Assembly (NCBI GenBank): GCA_015064185.1
Contig: SVSS01000010.1
Span: 1 to 49,085 of the forward strand
Direction: 5' to 3'
Source: Oscillospiraceae bacterium
GTDB lineage: Bacteria; Bacillota; Clostridia; Oscillospirales; CAG-272
Length of the DNA: 49,085 nucleotides
Part shown: in pieces, positions 1-8,756 of the stretch
Layout of the letters: every line of letters begins with the position of its first letter
How positions within the stretch are numbered: the first letter of the stretch is position 1
Made by a program: the position numbers and the translations under genes
The notes under the pieces: generated by a model
Seen by the model: only the letters and a program-made list of their open reading frames with translations
Database searches by the model: none
Told to the model about the DNA's origin: nothing

Positions 1-124
1 CCTCAAGGAGAAGCCTTATGTAACGATACACTCTATACAAAAGGGGTATAACCCATTGTTCCCCACCCGCATAGCGGGTGGTTGTCTGTTTCGCACTTCG
101 TGCGGGGGTGCCTGAAGGCACTAA
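1..124. repeat. Terminal inverted repeat, left copy
   Basis: These 124 bases match the reverse complement of 48959-49082 without a mismatch. The copy holds three small hairpins: 63-70 with 74-81, 92-96 with 100-104 (loop TTC), and 108-112 with 117-121. No protein is credible inside it. A dispersed palindromic or MITE-like repeat that broke the assembly is the simplest reading; a true terminal repeat of a linear element is possible but unsupported. Confidence 0.9.
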
Positions 125-128
125 AACG

Positions 129-163
129 AACCCCGACAGACATCAAAAAAATCTGTCGGGGTT
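129..163. terminator. Bidirectional hairpin, terminator of the metallo-hydrolase gene
   Basis: A 12-bp perfect stem (129-140 with 152-163) encloses a 7-A run and lies downstream of the minus-strand metallo-hydrolase gene. The T-run after the stem is weak on both strands. Confidence 0.6.
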
Positions 164-198
164 AATCTTTGTCTTCTGCGTTGCATTTATACCTTTGC

Positions 199-220
199 GG
201 ACAGTCGAGGACGCCTGTCC
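199..220. repeat. Small palindrome, probable dispersed repeat
   Basis: GGACAG at 199-204 pairs with CTGTCC at 215-220 in a non-coding stretch next to the terminal repeat. It looks like an intergenic repeat piece. I see no gene between 164 and 277. Confidence 0.35.
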
Positions 221-277
221 CTACAAGGAGAAATTAAACTTCCTTATGAGAAGGAGCCTTTGGGGTGATTTTTTTCT

Positions 278-1096
278 TTATAGGTCAACGGCACAGCCGT
301 CGTAGGAAACAAGATAGCCGTCATCCTTCACAAGTGCTTCGATATCGGCGTGCAACGCCTCTCCGTTGTGCGAAAAATGGCTGATGCTATGAACCGTTTT
401 TTCGGTTGCTACGCCAAGCGCGCGGAGCTTTTCCACGACCTTGCGGATCCTGTGAACGCCCATGTGCCCGATGATGTGCGGCCATGCACGCTCCACGAGC
501 GAGCAATCGTACACGGCAAGATCGAGTTTTACGTTGTGGGCGGCGAGGTAGTCGAACACCTCGTCGTAAAAATAACCCGAATCAAGCGCGTAAAGCACCG
601 TCTTTTCTCCTACGATCAGGTAAATGACCGCTTCGTCACCCTTGTGGTGGTTGGCGGGCAGGGCGGTTACTTGATATTTGCCGACGGAGAAGGGCTCGAA
701 GGGCTTGATGAGGTGAAGCTTTACGTAATCCTCGCGGGGCGCTACGGCTTGAATGGCATCGTAAGAGCCCTTGCTGCACCACACGTGTAATACGTCAATC
801 TCCATATTGCTGCAACGCCCGGGGCCGCGGTTGTGCAGCTCTTTTGGGATAAGATGGTCGGAATGAGAGTGTGTGAGTAGCAGATGCCTCAGCTTGTGTC
901 CTTCAATGCCCTGCGTTTGAAAATGATAGAGCGTGTCGGGGGGCAGATCGATCAAAATATCGTCATCGATCAGCGCCTGTGTGCGCGTTCTGATGTTTTT
1001 GCCACCCAGTGCTCTTGCTGCTGCACAGCGCGGGCAGTTGCAAAACAGCGCAGGGATCCCCTCGCAGGACGCAGTGCCGAGAAAAGTGAATTTCAT
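278..1096 (-). CDS. PhnP-like metallo-beta-lactamase-fold hydrolase
   Basis: A 272-residue cytosolic hydrolase of the metallo-beta-lactamase fold. The zinc motif HSHSDH is at residues 76-81. The N-terminus carries C11, C19, C21 and C24 in a CxCxxC cluster followed by AAAR, as in PhnP-type cyclic phosphodiesterases that bind a structural zinc. Further His residues occur at NHHKGD and in the C-terminal SISHFSHNG stretch. PhnP acts on ribose 1,2-cyclic phosphate in phosphonate use, but no phn genes are nearby, so the substrate is open. The gene is monocistronic; a terminator-like hairpin follows at 129-163. Confidence 0.75.
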   Translation of the reverse strand: MKFTFLGTASCEGIPALFCNCPRCAAARALGGKNIRTRTQALIDDDILIDLPPDTLYHFQTQGIEGHKLRHLLLTHSHSDHLIPKELHNRGPGRCSNMEIDVLHVWCSKGSYDAIQAVAPREDYVKLHLIKPFEPFSVGKYQVTALPANHHKGDEAVIYLIVGEKTVLYALDSGYFYDEVFDYLAAHNVKLDLAVYDCSLVERAWPHIIGHMGVHRIRKVVEKLRALGVATEKTVHSISHFSHNGEALHADIEALVKDDGYLVSYDGCAVDL

Positions 1097-1160
1097 ATCT
1101 TGAAACCTCTTTTTGCTGAAATTGATACTATTATAGCATATAAAAAAGTGAAAAGCAAGT

Positions 1161-1195
1161 AAAAAGACCGCGCGGCATGCCGCGCGGTGCAGTTT
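1161..1195 (-). terminator. Terminator of the perR-rbr operon
   Basis: A self-complementary GC stem (1168-1187, CCGCGCGG halves around CATG) is followed by TCTTTTT on the minus strand, just after the rubrerythrin stop. A T-run also follows on the plus strand. Confidence 0.8.
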
Positions 1196-1207
1196 TTGTT
1201 TAAAACA

Positions 1208-1747
1208 TTAGTAGTTTTCTGCGCGAACCTCAAAGAAGCTCTGCGGATGTACGCAAACAGGGCAAACCTGAGGTGCCTTCTTACCCATAACAAGGTGACC
1301 GCAGTTGCGGCACTCCCACATGGTTTCCTCGCTCTTTGCAAACACTGCTTGCATCTCTACGTTCTTAAGCAGAGCGCGGTAACGCTCCTCGTGTGCCTTC
1401 TCGATCTTTGCAACGGCACGGAACTTTGCGGCGATCTCGGTAAAGCCCTCGGCATCTGCCTCATCGGCAAAGGTGGCGTACATATCGGTCCATTCGTAGT
1501 TCTCGCCTGCGGCGGCAGCGGCAAGATTTTCGGCAGTGTTGCCAAGCTCGCCAAGAAGCTTGAACCACATTTTTGCGTGCTCCTTCTCGTTTTCAGCGGT
1601 CTTTGCAAAAATGGCGCTGATCTGCTCATAGCCCTCTTTTTTTGCTACGCTTGCAAAATAGGTGTACTTGTTGCGTGCTTGGCTCTCGCCCGAGAAGGCG
1701 GCAAGCAGATTTTGCTCGGTTTTGGTGCCCTTAAGTTCTTTGCTCAT
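1208..1747 (-). CDS. rbr: Rubrerythrin
   Basis: A 179-residue non-heme iron protein that reduces hydrogen peroxide in anaerobes. The ferritin-like four-helix domain carries the first ExxH at E54-H57 with E21, and a second Glu-rich ExxH (EKAH) near residue 115. The C-terminal rubredoxin-like domain has C146/C149 and C162/C165 for one iron. The length is normal for the family. The start has a strong AAGGAG site. It lies 20 bp after perR on the same strand, so the two should be co-transcribed from the peroxide-controlled promoter at 2180-2208. Confidence 0.95.
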   Translation of the reverse strand: MSKELKGTKTEQNLLAAFSGESQARNKYTYFASVAKKEGYEQISAIFAKTAENEKEHAKMWFKLLGELGNTAENLAAAAAGENYEWTDMYATFADEADAEGFTEIAAKFRAVAKIEKAHEERYRALLKNVEMQAVFAKSEETMWECRNCGHLVMGKKAPQVCPVCVHPQSFFEVRAENY

Positions 1748-1767
1748 GATATGATCTCCTTTTTGTT

Positions 1768-2148
1768 TTAAATGTTGTTTTCATCGCATCCGCTGTCACA
1801 ATCAGGGCAAACGGTATGCAAAATAAGGTCGTAAGAAATGACGGGGATGTCGGCACGCTCGTGCAGCAGGGCGGCAAGATCGCCAAGATCGGCATCGATC
1901 AGCTTGCCGCAATTTATGCACAGCGCGTGCTCGTGCGGTGTGGGTGTCTTATCGTAAAAATCGGCACCCGTTGCGGTTTTTATGTGTCTGATATAGCCGT
2001 CATTTGTAAGTGCGTGCAGGTTATTGTAAACCGTGGCAAGCACCATGTTGGGGTAGTATTGCTTTACACGCCGAAAGATCTCATCGGCCTGCAAATGCCC
2101 CTCGGAGCTTCGCAGTACCTCTAAGACGGCGGCTCTTTTTTGAACCAT
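1768..2148 (-). CDS. perR: Fur-family peroxide repressor (PerR type)
   Basis: A 126-residue winged-helix metalloregulator. The recognition segment is [10 protein letters not shown] at 38-47. Zinc-site cysteines are C77/C80 and C114/C117, and the HEH cluster is at 72-74. H18 in GHLQADEI aligns with the peroxide-sensing His37 of Bacillus PerR by motif context. It is about 20 residues shorter than typical PerR at the N-terminus. No upstream in-frame start fits, because the ATG follows an AAGGAGG site directly. Pairing with rubrerythrin and a Per-box-like operator favours PerR over Fur or Zur. Confidence 0.85.
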   Translation of the reverse strand: MVQKRAAVLEVLRSSEGHLQADEIFRRVKQYYPNMVLATVYNNLHALTNDGYIRHIKTATGADFYDKTPTPHEHALCINCGKLIDADLGDLAALLHERADIPVISYDLILHTVCPDCDSGCDENNI

Positions 2149-2158
2149 AAGCGCCTCC

Positions 2159-2208
2159 TTTTAGAATTGTTCTAAAAAGAGTATAGCATATTCTTTGATT
2201 GCTGTCAA
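2159..2208 (-). promoter_or_regulatory. perR-rbr promoter with palindromic Per-box
   Basis: On the minus strand, TTGACA (2203-2208), a 17-bp spacer and TATACT (2180-2185) form a near-consensus sigma-A promoter. A perfect 19-bp palindrome, TTTTAGAA-TTG-TTCTAAAA, lies at 2159-2177 between the -10 and the ribosome binding site. It resembles the PerR box (TTATAATnATTATAA) and fits autorepression at the transcription start. Confidence 0.8.
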
Positions 2209-2259
2209 GATATTTTTAAAATATTTCTAATTTTTTAACATTTGTTTTTGATCTGTTGC

Positions 2260-2297
2260 AAAAAGTGTCCTGCAGCAAATGCAGCAGGACACTTTTT
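2260..2297. terminator. Terminator after the CD1247-type gene
   Basis: A perfect 14-bp stem (2260-2273 with 2284-2297) is flanked by A and T runs, so it can act in both directions. It sits directly after the stop codon of the minus-strand gene at 2300. Confidence 0.8.
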
Positions 2298-2299
2298 AC

Positions 2300-2707
2300 T
2301 TATTCTTCACCCTCAAGCAGCTTTCCGCCACATGCGGGGCAGGCAAGCTCAGCGGGATCAACGCTTTCATCAAAGCAAACCGTTTCGCCACAGCCGGGGC
2401 ACTCTACCTCATAGGTGTCGTCGCACAGCTCGCACTCATCTGCAAAATCGCAGCAATCGCACTCGCCGTCACACTCGTCGTCATACTCGTCAAGGAGCAC
2501 CTCCTCAACGTCGTGCAGGTCCTCATCAAGCTCCTCGCAGTAATCATTGAGCTCCTCAACGTCGAGGTCAAGCTCTTCAACCTTGTTAGCCAGCGCATCG
2601 ACCATATCGATAAGCGCCTTGATCAGCTTGCCCTCCTTGGTCTCCTCGGTGAGAGAAAGACCGTCAGCCAAGCCCTTAAGATAAGCTGCCTTTTCAGTCA
2701 AATTCAT
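2300..2707 (-). CDS. CD1247-type acidic zinc-ribbon protein
   Basis: A 135-residue, very acidic protein of unknown function. The N-terminus (MNLTEKAAYLKGLADGL) matches what I recall of the CD1247 N-terminal domain of Clostridia. Residues about 35-75 look like a Glu/Asp-rich coiled coil. A Cys-rich middle (CDGECDCCDF, CELC) precedes a zinc ribbon with CPGCG and CPACG. No membrane segment or signal peptide is seen. It starts just downstream of efp on the same strand (22 bp), so co-transcription is likely. The role is unknown. Confidence 0.7.
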   Translation of the reverse strand: MNLTEKAAYLKGLADGLSLTEETKEGKLIKALIDMVDALANKVEELDLDVEELNDYCEELDEDLHDVEEVLLDEYDDECDGECDCCDFADECELCDDTYEVECPGCGETVCFDESVDPAELACPACGGKLLEGEE

Positions 2708-2729
2708 GGTGCTTCTCCTTTTTGCTTTA

Positions 2730-3290
2730 TTATGCGCGGGAGAGGTACTCGCCCGTGCGGGTGTCGATCTTCAGTACGTCGCCCTCGTTGATGAAGAGCG
2801 GAACCTTGATCTCAGCGCCCGTTTCAAGTGTTGCGGGCTTGAGGGTGTTGGTTGCGGTGTTGCCTGCAAAGCCGGGGTCGGTGTTGGCAACAGCAAGCTC
2901 AACAAATGTGGGGGGCTCTACGCCAAATACATTGCCCTTGTAGGAAATGATCTTGCAAAGCATTTCCTCTTTTACAAACTTAAAGCTGTCGGGCAGCTTG
3001 TCGCTGTTCAGGGGCATCATATCGAAGGTTTCCATATCCATGAAGTAGTAAAGATCGCCGTCGTTGTAGGAGTACTGCATTTCTTTACGCTCGATATACG
3101 CATTCTCAAATTTGTCAGTGGGGTTGAAGGTCTTTTCGATCACAGCGCCCGTGATCACGTTCTTCAGCTTGGTGCGAACGAATGCCGCGCCCTTGCCGGG
3201 CTTTACATGCTGAAACTCAACTACCTGCAACACGTTGCCCTGACCGTCGTCAAAGGTTACGCCGTTTTTAAAATCGCCTGCTACTACCAT
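2730..3290 (-). CDS. efp: Translation elongation factor P
   Basis: A 186-residue EF-P with the usual three beta-barrel domains. It helps ribosomes through polyproline stretches. The loop PGKGAAF, near residue 33, presents the conserved lysine that is modified in some species; no modification gene is in view. The C-terminal signature region is present ([21 protein letters not shown]). An in-frame ATG 57 nt upstream exists, but the ATG at 3290 has GGAGG at proper spacing and gives the standard N-terminus [10 protein letters not shown]. Confidence 0.95.
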   Translation of the reverse strand: MVVAGDFKNGVTFDDGQGNVLQVVEFQHVKPGKGAAFVRTKLKNVITGAVIEKTFNPTDKFENAYIERKEMQYSYNDGDLYYFMDMETFDMMPLNSDKLPDSFKFVKEEMLCKIISYKGNVFGVEPPTFVELAVANTDPGFAGNTATNTLKPATLETGAEIKVPLFINEGDVLKIDTRTGEYLSRA

Positions 3291-3464
3291 TTTATACCTC
3301 CGAAGTATGGTTGATTTACATGTTTTTTGCTTTGCAAATGTTGGCAAAGCATATGGTTAATCTTATTTTACCTTATTTTGCCCCTGTTTGCAAGGGGGTT
3401 TTTGAATTTTTTTTGCTTTGGGCTTAAAAATTTGACTTTGGCAAAAAGAATTTTAACTACAAGA

Positions 3465-3493
3465 TTGACAAGAACAATTATTTGTATTATAAT
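3465..3493 (+). promoter_or_regulatory. Promoter of the remA-gmk-rpoZ operon
   Basis: TTGACA at 3465-3470, 17 bp, TATAAT at 3488-3493: full consensus at both hexamers. The 3303-3464 stretch between the divergent efp and remA genes is AT-rich, with nothing else recognisable. Confidence 0.85.
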
Positions 3494-3534
3494 ATACTCT
3501 GTATAAATGTTAAATCCGAAAGGAAGCGTGTAAA

Positions 3535-3807
3535 ATGAAATTTATAAACATTGGCTTTGGTAATATGGTTGCGGCAAACCGTATGGTGGCATTGGTCAGC
3601 CCCGATTCTGCGCCCGTCAAGCGCCTCATACAGGATGCAAAGGATGAGGGCAGAACTATCGACGTGACGTGCGGTCGCCGCACGCGCGCGGTGATCATTA
3701 CCGACAGTGAGCACGTGATCCTGTCTGCCATTCAGGCAGAAACCATTGCCAATCGCCTTGAGGATGAAAGCATTGGCGACGATGAGGAGACGGAGGACGA
3801 GGGATGA
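3535..3807 (+). CDS. remA: RemA-family DNA-binding regulator (DUF370)
   Basis: A 90-residue protein of the RemA/YlzA family (DUF370). In Bacillus RemA activates matrix and osmoprotection genes as a ring-shaped DNA binder. The conserved N-terminus ([27 protein letters not shown]), the [17 protein letters not shown] core and [16 protein letters not shown] are all present. An acidic tail follows. Its place before gmk is standard in Bacilli and Clostridia. Its stop overlaps the gmk start (ATGA). Confidence 0.9.
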   Translation: MKFINIGFGNMVAANRMVALVSPDSAPVKRLIQDAKDEGRTIDVTCGRRTRAVIITDSEHVILSAIQAETIANRLEDESIGDDEETEDEG

Positions 3808-4421
3808 GCGACAGCGCAAAAAGGGGCTTGCTGATCGTTGTCTCGGGCCCTGCCGGCAGCGGCAAGGGCACAGTGCTCGGATCCTTGCTTGAGGATAGCG
3901 AATATCGCTATTCGATCTCCGCTACCACGCGCGCACCCCGCCCCGGTGAGGTTGACGGTGTGAATTATCATTACCTTACGCGCCAGGAGTTTGAGGCACG
4001 CATTAAAGCGGGCGCGATGCTTGAATATACCGAATATTGCGGCAACTATTACGGCACACCCAAAAAGGAGGCCGAGGCGGTGCTTGCCGGTGGGTGCAAC
4101 CTTTTGCTGGAAATTGAGGTAGAGGGCGCACGCAACGTGAAAAGGGCATACCCCGAGGCAGTGCTTATTATGCTGCTGCCCCCCTCGTTTGCTGTGCAGG
4201 AGGCGCGCCTCAGGGGCCGCGGCACGGAAACCGAGGAAAAGATCAGGGAGCGACTTGCGCGTACGCGCGAGGAGGTGCCCTGTATCGGTGATTACGATTA
4301 CGTGATCTATAACCGTGACGGCAGGGCGGATGAGGCGGTAGCCGACATTCGTGCTATCGTGCGCGCCGAGACCTGCGCGATTGCCCGTAACAAAAACGCG
4401 GCCGAGGATTATTTTCGCTAA
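3804..4421 (+). CDS. gmk: Guanylate kinase
   Basis: A 205-residue cytosolic enzyme converting GMP and ATP to GDP and ADP. The P-loop GPAGSGKG is at residues 15-22. The GMP-binding [18 protein letters not shown] segment and the [13 protein letters not shown] region follow, and the lid contains [17 protein letters not shown]. Length is typical. It is translationally coupled to remA through a 4-base overlap and followed after 38 bp by rpoZ. Confidence 0.96.
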   Translation: MSDSAKRGLLIVVSGPAGSGKGTVLGSLLEDSEYRYSISATTRAPRPGEVDGVNYHYLTRQEFEARIKAGAMLEYTEYCGNYYGTPKKEAEAVLAGGCNLLLEIEVEGARNVKRAYPEAVLIMLLPPSFAVQEARLRGRGTETEEKIRERLARTREEVPCIGDYDYVIYNRDGRADEAVADIRAIVRAETCAIARNKNAAEDYFR

Positions 4422-4459
4422 AAAATATTGAACATATAAAATTTCGAAGGAGAACCAAG

Positions 4460-4768
4460 ATGATCTACCCTACTATTGATGAGCTTACAAAAGGCAATTA
4501 CAACCGCTACCAGCTTGCCATTGCTACCGCAAAGTGCGCACGCCTGATTACCGATGAATATGTAAGACAGCGCGCGAGTGCCGAAAATGCATTGACGGGC
4601 ACCAAGGAGGGGGGCGGCAGCATCGTGTCCCTGATTGACCAGGACCTTGCTGACAAAAAGGCGGTAAAGAATGCGATCGACAGCATTTACAAGGGAGATT
4701 ACAATATTGTAGATGCCCCTGCTGCCGAGGAAGAAGCCACCGTTGAGGAAGCGGCTGCTGAAGAGTAA
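4460..4768 (+). CDS. rpoZ: RNA polymerase omega subunit
   Basis: A 102-residue small subunit that stabilises beta-prime during RNA polymerase assembly. The N-terminus MIYPTIDELTKGNYNRYQLAIATAKCAR and the RxR/NAL region match Clostridial omega. The tail after residue 85 is Glu/Ala rich. It has a good AAGGAG site and the expected place after gmk. Confidence 0.9.
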   Translation: MIYPTIDELTKGNYNRYQLAIATAKCARLITDEYVRQRASAENALTGTKEGGGSIVSLIDQDLADKKAVKNAIDSIYKGDYNIVDAPAAEEEATVEEAAAEE

Positions 4769-4815
4769 GAAATTATTACAACGGATCTGTTATTTTGTGA
4801 GAAAGGAGGGGCACC

Positions 4816-7293
4816 ATGTCAAGCTATGCAAGGGTCAGATTGCTGGATGCCCCCCGCTTTCTTGATAAGGAATACGACTACAGCATTCCAAGGGCGCTTG
4901 AAAAAGAGATCGGGCGGGGCAGCTTTGTCACCGTGCCGTTCGGTGGAGGCAATCGCCGTCATATGGGGCTTGTTGTCGATATCGCGACAGATACCGTGTA
5001 CGATGCCGTAAAGCCCATTTTTTCGGTTACAACGCCTCGCATTTCGCTCACGGAGGAAATGCTGGGGCTTGTCTGCTTTTTAAGAGAAACTACGCTGTGC
5101 GCAACGGGTGACGCGGTGCATGCCATGATCCCCTCGGGTGCCTTTTCGGGGCTGGTGGAATACTATCGCCCCACGGGTGCTGTGCCAAAGGAGGTATCAA
5201 AGCTCTCCGCCGAGGAGGCATTTGTGCTCTCGCATCTTTCGCGTATCGGGGGGGCGGGCATTGACACCCTTTCCTCGCGCTTTGGCGGTGATGTAGAAGC
5301 ATCCCTCAAGCGCCTTGTGCGCATGGGCCTCGCCACGCGCGAGTTTGAGCAAAAAAGCGCAATGGGCGAAAAGCAAAGGACCATATATGCCCTTGCCGCA
5401 GATGCTAAGCTTGCCACCGCCTTGGCAAACGGCAGTGAAAAAAAGCCGCGCCTTGGTGAGAGGCAGCGCGCCGCGCTTGGGGTGCTGCTTTCCGGTGAGC
5501 AGACGGGTGAGCAGCTGCGTGAGGCGGGCTTTTCAAAGCCCGTGCTTGATGCTCTCGTGGAAAAGGGGCTGATTTCGCGCCGCGTTGAGCGCGTATGGCG
5601 CAATTCGTATGAGGATGTGCCGACAGGTGGCGGGCTTTCGCCCGATTTTGTGCTCAACGAGGAGCAGGCCGAGGCATTTTCCACACTAAAAGAGCTTGCC
5701 GATGACGGCAAGGCGCACGCGGTGCTGCTGCACGGCGTGACGGGAAGCGGCAAAACGCCGATGATGCTAAAGACCATTGACCACATGCTTTCCGGCGGCA
5801 AGGGCGTGATCGTGCTGCTGCCCGAAATTGCTCTAACGCCCCAAACGCTTTCTATCTTTTGCTCGCGGTACGGTAAGCGCGTTGCCGTGATGCACTCCGC
5901 CCTTTCGGCGGGAGAGCGCCTTGACACCTATTACCGTATTCTTGAGGGAGAGGCAGATGTTGTGGTGGGCACGCGCTCAGCGGTGTTTGCGCCTGTTAAA
6001 GATCTTGGACTGATCGTGATCGATGAGGAGCACGAGCACACCTACAAATCGGATATGAATCCGAAGTACCACGCGCGTGACGTAGCGCGCTGGCGCTGTG
6101 CAAAAAATAACGCGACGCTCCTGCTTTGCTCCGCTACGCCCTCACTTGAAAGCTACAAGCGTGCGCTTGAAGGGCGCTACACGCTTCTGAAATTAAAGCA
6201 TCGCCATGCGGGCGCAAAGCTGCCGACCGTTAAGATCGCGGATATGCGCGATGAGGCAAGAGAGGGGAATCTTTCCCCCATTGGGCGCGAGCTGCGTGAG
6301 ATCCTAACGGAAAACACCGCGGCGGGCAACCAATCGATCCTGTTTCTCAATCGCCGTGGGTACAATCACGTGGTGTCCTGTCGCTCCTGCGGTGAGGCGC
6401 TGACCTGTCCCTCGTGCAGCGTTACGCTTACCTATCACACCAAAGGGAATACCTATGACGAGGGTTATCTTTTGTGCCATTTTTGCGGCAGAAAAAAGCC
6501 GTTGCCAAAGGTCTGCCCCTCGTGTGGCTCGGCGCATCTTTCGCGCCTTGGTTACGGCACGCAGCGCGTAGAGCAGGAGCTTGGCACGCTTTTGCCGGAT
6601 AAGAAGATCCTGCGCATGGATACCGATACCACGGGCGCGCGCTTTTCCTACGATGAAATGCTTGGTGCCTTTCGCCGTCACGAGGCGGATGTACTGCTTG
6701 GCACGCAAATGGTCACAAAGGGACATGATTTCCCCGATGTGACGCTGGTGGGTGTGCTGATGGCGGACACCTCGCTTTATCTTGACGATTACCGCGCCGC
6801 GGAGCGCACCTTTTCGATGCTGACACAGGTCATTGGCCGCGCAGGGCGCGCAAAAAAAGAAGGGATGGCAGTTATTCAGACAAACAACCCCGACCATGAG
6901 GTAATACGGCTTGCCTGTGGGCAGGATTACGAGGCGTTTTATGAGCGCGAGATCAGACTACGGCGCGCGCTTGTCTTTCCGCCGTTTTGCGACATTGCGC
7001 TGCTCACGCTCTCGCACACCGATGAGCGAAAGCTGTTGCCTGCGGCAAAGGTGCTTGCCGATGAGCTAGCCGGCCTGATCGCCGCGGAGTACCGCGACGT
7101 GCAGATCATTGCCTTCGGTCCCTTTGAGGCACCCGTTTATCGCGCTGACGGAAAATTCCGTATGCGTATGGTCGTAAAATGTGCGCTGAATCATCGCACG
7201 CGCGAAATGTTTGGAGCGCTGCTTGATATTTTTGGCAAGCAAAAGCCGCAAACACCGCTTTTGACGGTTGATTTTAATCCTTCGGCTTTATAG
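4816..7293 (+). CDS. priA: Primosomal helicase PriA
   Basis: An 825-residue 3'-5' helicase that reloads the replisome at stalled forks. In order: an N-terminal fork-binding domain (to about 110), a winged-helix part, Walker A GVTGSGKT near 306-313, the DEEH Walker B box near 402, a zinc-binding insert between about 521 and 576 with CRSCG, CPSC, CHFCG and CPSCG, then the second helicase lobe with GTQMVTKGHDFPDV and QVIGRAGRA. Length is normal. The coaBC gene often found just upstream in related genomes is absent. Confidence 0.95.
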   Translation: MSSYARVRLLDAPRFLDKEYDYSIPRALEKEIGRGSFVTVPFGGGNRRHMGLVVDIATDTVYDAVKPIFSVTTPRISLTEEMLGLVCFLRETTLCATGDAVHAMIPSGAFSGLVEYYRPTGAVPKEVSKLSAEEAFVLSHLSRIGGAGIDTLSSRFGGDVEASLKRLVRMGLATREFEQKSAMGEKQRTIYALAADAKLATALANGSEKKPRLGERQRAALGVLLSGEQTGEQLREAGFSKPVLDALVEKGLISRRVERVWRNSYEDVPTGGGLSPDFVLNEEQAEAFSTLKELADDGKAHAVLLHGVTGSGKTPMMLKTIDHMLSGGKGVIVLLPEIALTPQTLSIFCSRYGKRVAVMHSALSAGERLDTYYRILEGEADVVVGTRSAVFAPVKDLGLIVIDEEHEHTYKSDMNPKYHARDVARWRCAKNNATLLLCSATPSLESYKRALEGRYTLLKLKHRHAGAKLPTVKIADMRDEAREGNLSPIGRELREILTENTAAGNQSILFLNRRGYNHVVSCRSCGEALTCPSCSVTLTYHTKGNTYDEGYLLCHFCGRKKPLPKVCPSCGSAHLSRLGYGTQRVEQELGTLLPDKKILRMDTDTTGARFSYDEMLGAFRRHEADVLLGTQMVTKGHDFPDVTLVGVLMADTSLYLDDYRAAERTFSMLTQVIGRAGRAKKEGMAVIQTNNPDHEVIRLACGQDYEAFYEREIRLRRALVFPPFCDIALLTLSHTDERKLLPAAKVLADELAGLIAAEYRDVQIIAFGPFEAPVYRADGKFRMRMVVKCALNHRTREMFGALLDIFGKQKPQTPLLTVDFNPSAL

Positions 7294-7344
7294 TCTGAAA
7301 ATTTACAGTCTGAAAAGTTATGATTACCAAAAGGAGCTTTTGAA

Positions 7345-7809
7345 ATGGCAAAATTACAAATTCGCACCGTGGGCGATGACGTGCTGCGCAAGACCTGCCG
7401 TCCTGTTGAGGAAATTACGCCCCGTGTGCTGACATTGCTTGATGATATGATCGAAACGATGCGCGCCGCAAACGGCGTGGGACTTGCAGCACCCCAGGTG
7501 GGGATCCTCAGACGCATTGCGGTGGTTGAGGTCGAGGAGGGAGAGATCTATGAATTGATCAATCCTAAGATCGTGGCGAGCGCAGGTGAGCAGGAGGGCG
7601 CCGAGGGTTGCCTTTCGGTGCCCGGTCGTTACGGTCTTGTAACGCGCCCGAAGCATGTAACCGTGCGTGCGCTCAACCGCAAGGGCGAGGAATATGAGAT
7701 TACCGCGCACGATTTTTTGGCGCGCGCCTTTTGCCACGAGATCGAGCATCTTGACGGCAAACTCTATATTGACAAAGTAACCCGCATGCTTAGCGAGGAG
7801 GAGTATTGA
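7345..7809 (+). CDS. def: Peptide deformylase
   Basis: A 154-residue metalloenzyme that removes the formyl group from new polypeptides. All three family motifs are seen: GVGLAAPQVG, EGCLSVPG (metal Cys) and HEIEHLDG (two metal His and the catalytic Glu). It is followed without a gap by fmt, whose product adds the formyl group to the initiator tRNA. Confidence 0.96.
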   Translation: MAKLQIRTVGDDVLRKTCRPVEEITPRVLTLLDDMIETMRAANGVGLAAPQVGILRRIAVVEVEEGEIYELINPKIVASAGEQEGAEGCLSVPGRYGLVTRPKHVTVRALNRKGEEYEITAHDFLARAFCHEIEHLDGKLYIDKVTRMLSEEEY

Positions 7810-8741
7810 TGCGTGTATTGTTTATGGGCACGCCCGATTTTGCGCTTTTTACACTGAAGGCGCTTGTCACGGCGGGCGAGGAGATCGTGGGTGTTGTGAC
7901 ACAGCCCGATAAGCCAAGGGGGCGCGGCTACGAGCTGCAGCCGCCGCCCGTTAAGGTGTATGCGACCGAGCAGGGCATCCCCGTATATCAGCCTGCGACC
8001 CTCAAGAATGGCGCGTTTGATGCCGAGCTTGCGGCACTTGCACCCGATGTGATCGTGGTGGTGGCGTACGGCAAGATCCTGCCCCCCTCGGTGCTGAATT
8101 ACCCCCGTTACGGGTGCGTAAACGTGCACGGGTCGCTCCTTCCGCGCTACCGCGGTGCCGCACCTATGCAGCGCGCCATCATGGAGGGTAATGCCGAAAC
8201 AGGCGTGACTACCATGCTGATGAACGAGGGGCTTGACACGGGTGACATGCTGCTGACGGCACGTGTGCCGATTAGAGAAAACGATAATTTTGAGGATATT
8301 CACGATAAGCTTGGCGAGGCGGGTGCCGTCCTGCTGATCGAAACGCTCCAGGCGCTCGAGGCAGGCACAGTCACGCCAAAGGCACAGGCACACGAGTGTG
8401 CCACCTATGCCGCCAAGATCGAAAAGGCGGATTGCCTGATTGATTTTACGAAAAATGCACATACTGTGCATAACACCATACGCGGGCTTTCTCCCATTCC
8501 GCTTGCTTTTACGCACACGCCCGACGGCAAACTATTAAAGGTCATAGGGGCGCGTGTCGGAAAGACGGTTGGCGCTTTGGCGGCGCCCGGCACGGTGCTT
8601 TCGCTTGAGGGCGAAATAGAGGTTGCGTGCGGTGAGGGCAGTGTTTTTCTCACGCGTGTGTTGCCCGAGGGCAAGGGACGCATGAGTGCTGCCGATTATA
8701 TTCGGGGCAGAAGGCTTAGCATCAATGATACTTTGAATTAA
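7809..8741 (+). CDS. fmt: Methionyl-tRNA formyltransferase
   Basis: A 310-residue enzyme that formylates Met-tRNAfMet with 10-formyl-THF. The N-terminal hydrolase fold carries NVHGSLLPRYRGAAP with catalytic Asn and His, and the GLDTGDM loop with the catalytic Asp. The C-terminal tRNA-binding barrel follows. I choose the ATG at 7809, which shares one base with the def stop (tgATG), over the in-frame TTG three bases earlier. Confidence 0.95.
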   Translation: MRVLFMGTPDFALFTLKALVTAGEEIVGVVTQPDKPRGRGYELQPPPVKVYATEQGIPVYQPATLKNGAFDAELAALAPDVIVVVAYGKILPPSVLNYPRYGCVNVHGSLLPRYRGAAPMQRAIMEGNAETGVTTMLMNEGLDTGDMLLTARVPIRENDNFEDIHDKLGEAGAVLLIETLQALEAGTVTPKAQAHECATYAAKIEKADCLIDFTKNAHTVHNTIRGLSPIPLAFTHTPDGKLLKVIGARVGKTVGALAAPGTVLSLEGEIEVACGEGSVFLTRVLPEGKGRMSAADYIRGRRLSINDTLN

Positions 8742-8756
8742 AGAAAGGATAGCAGC

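Noticed and set aside
78-305. 75-residue reading frame at the left end
   Set aside because: It runs through the terminal repeat and a terminator hairpin, has no ribosome binding site and no family-like content.
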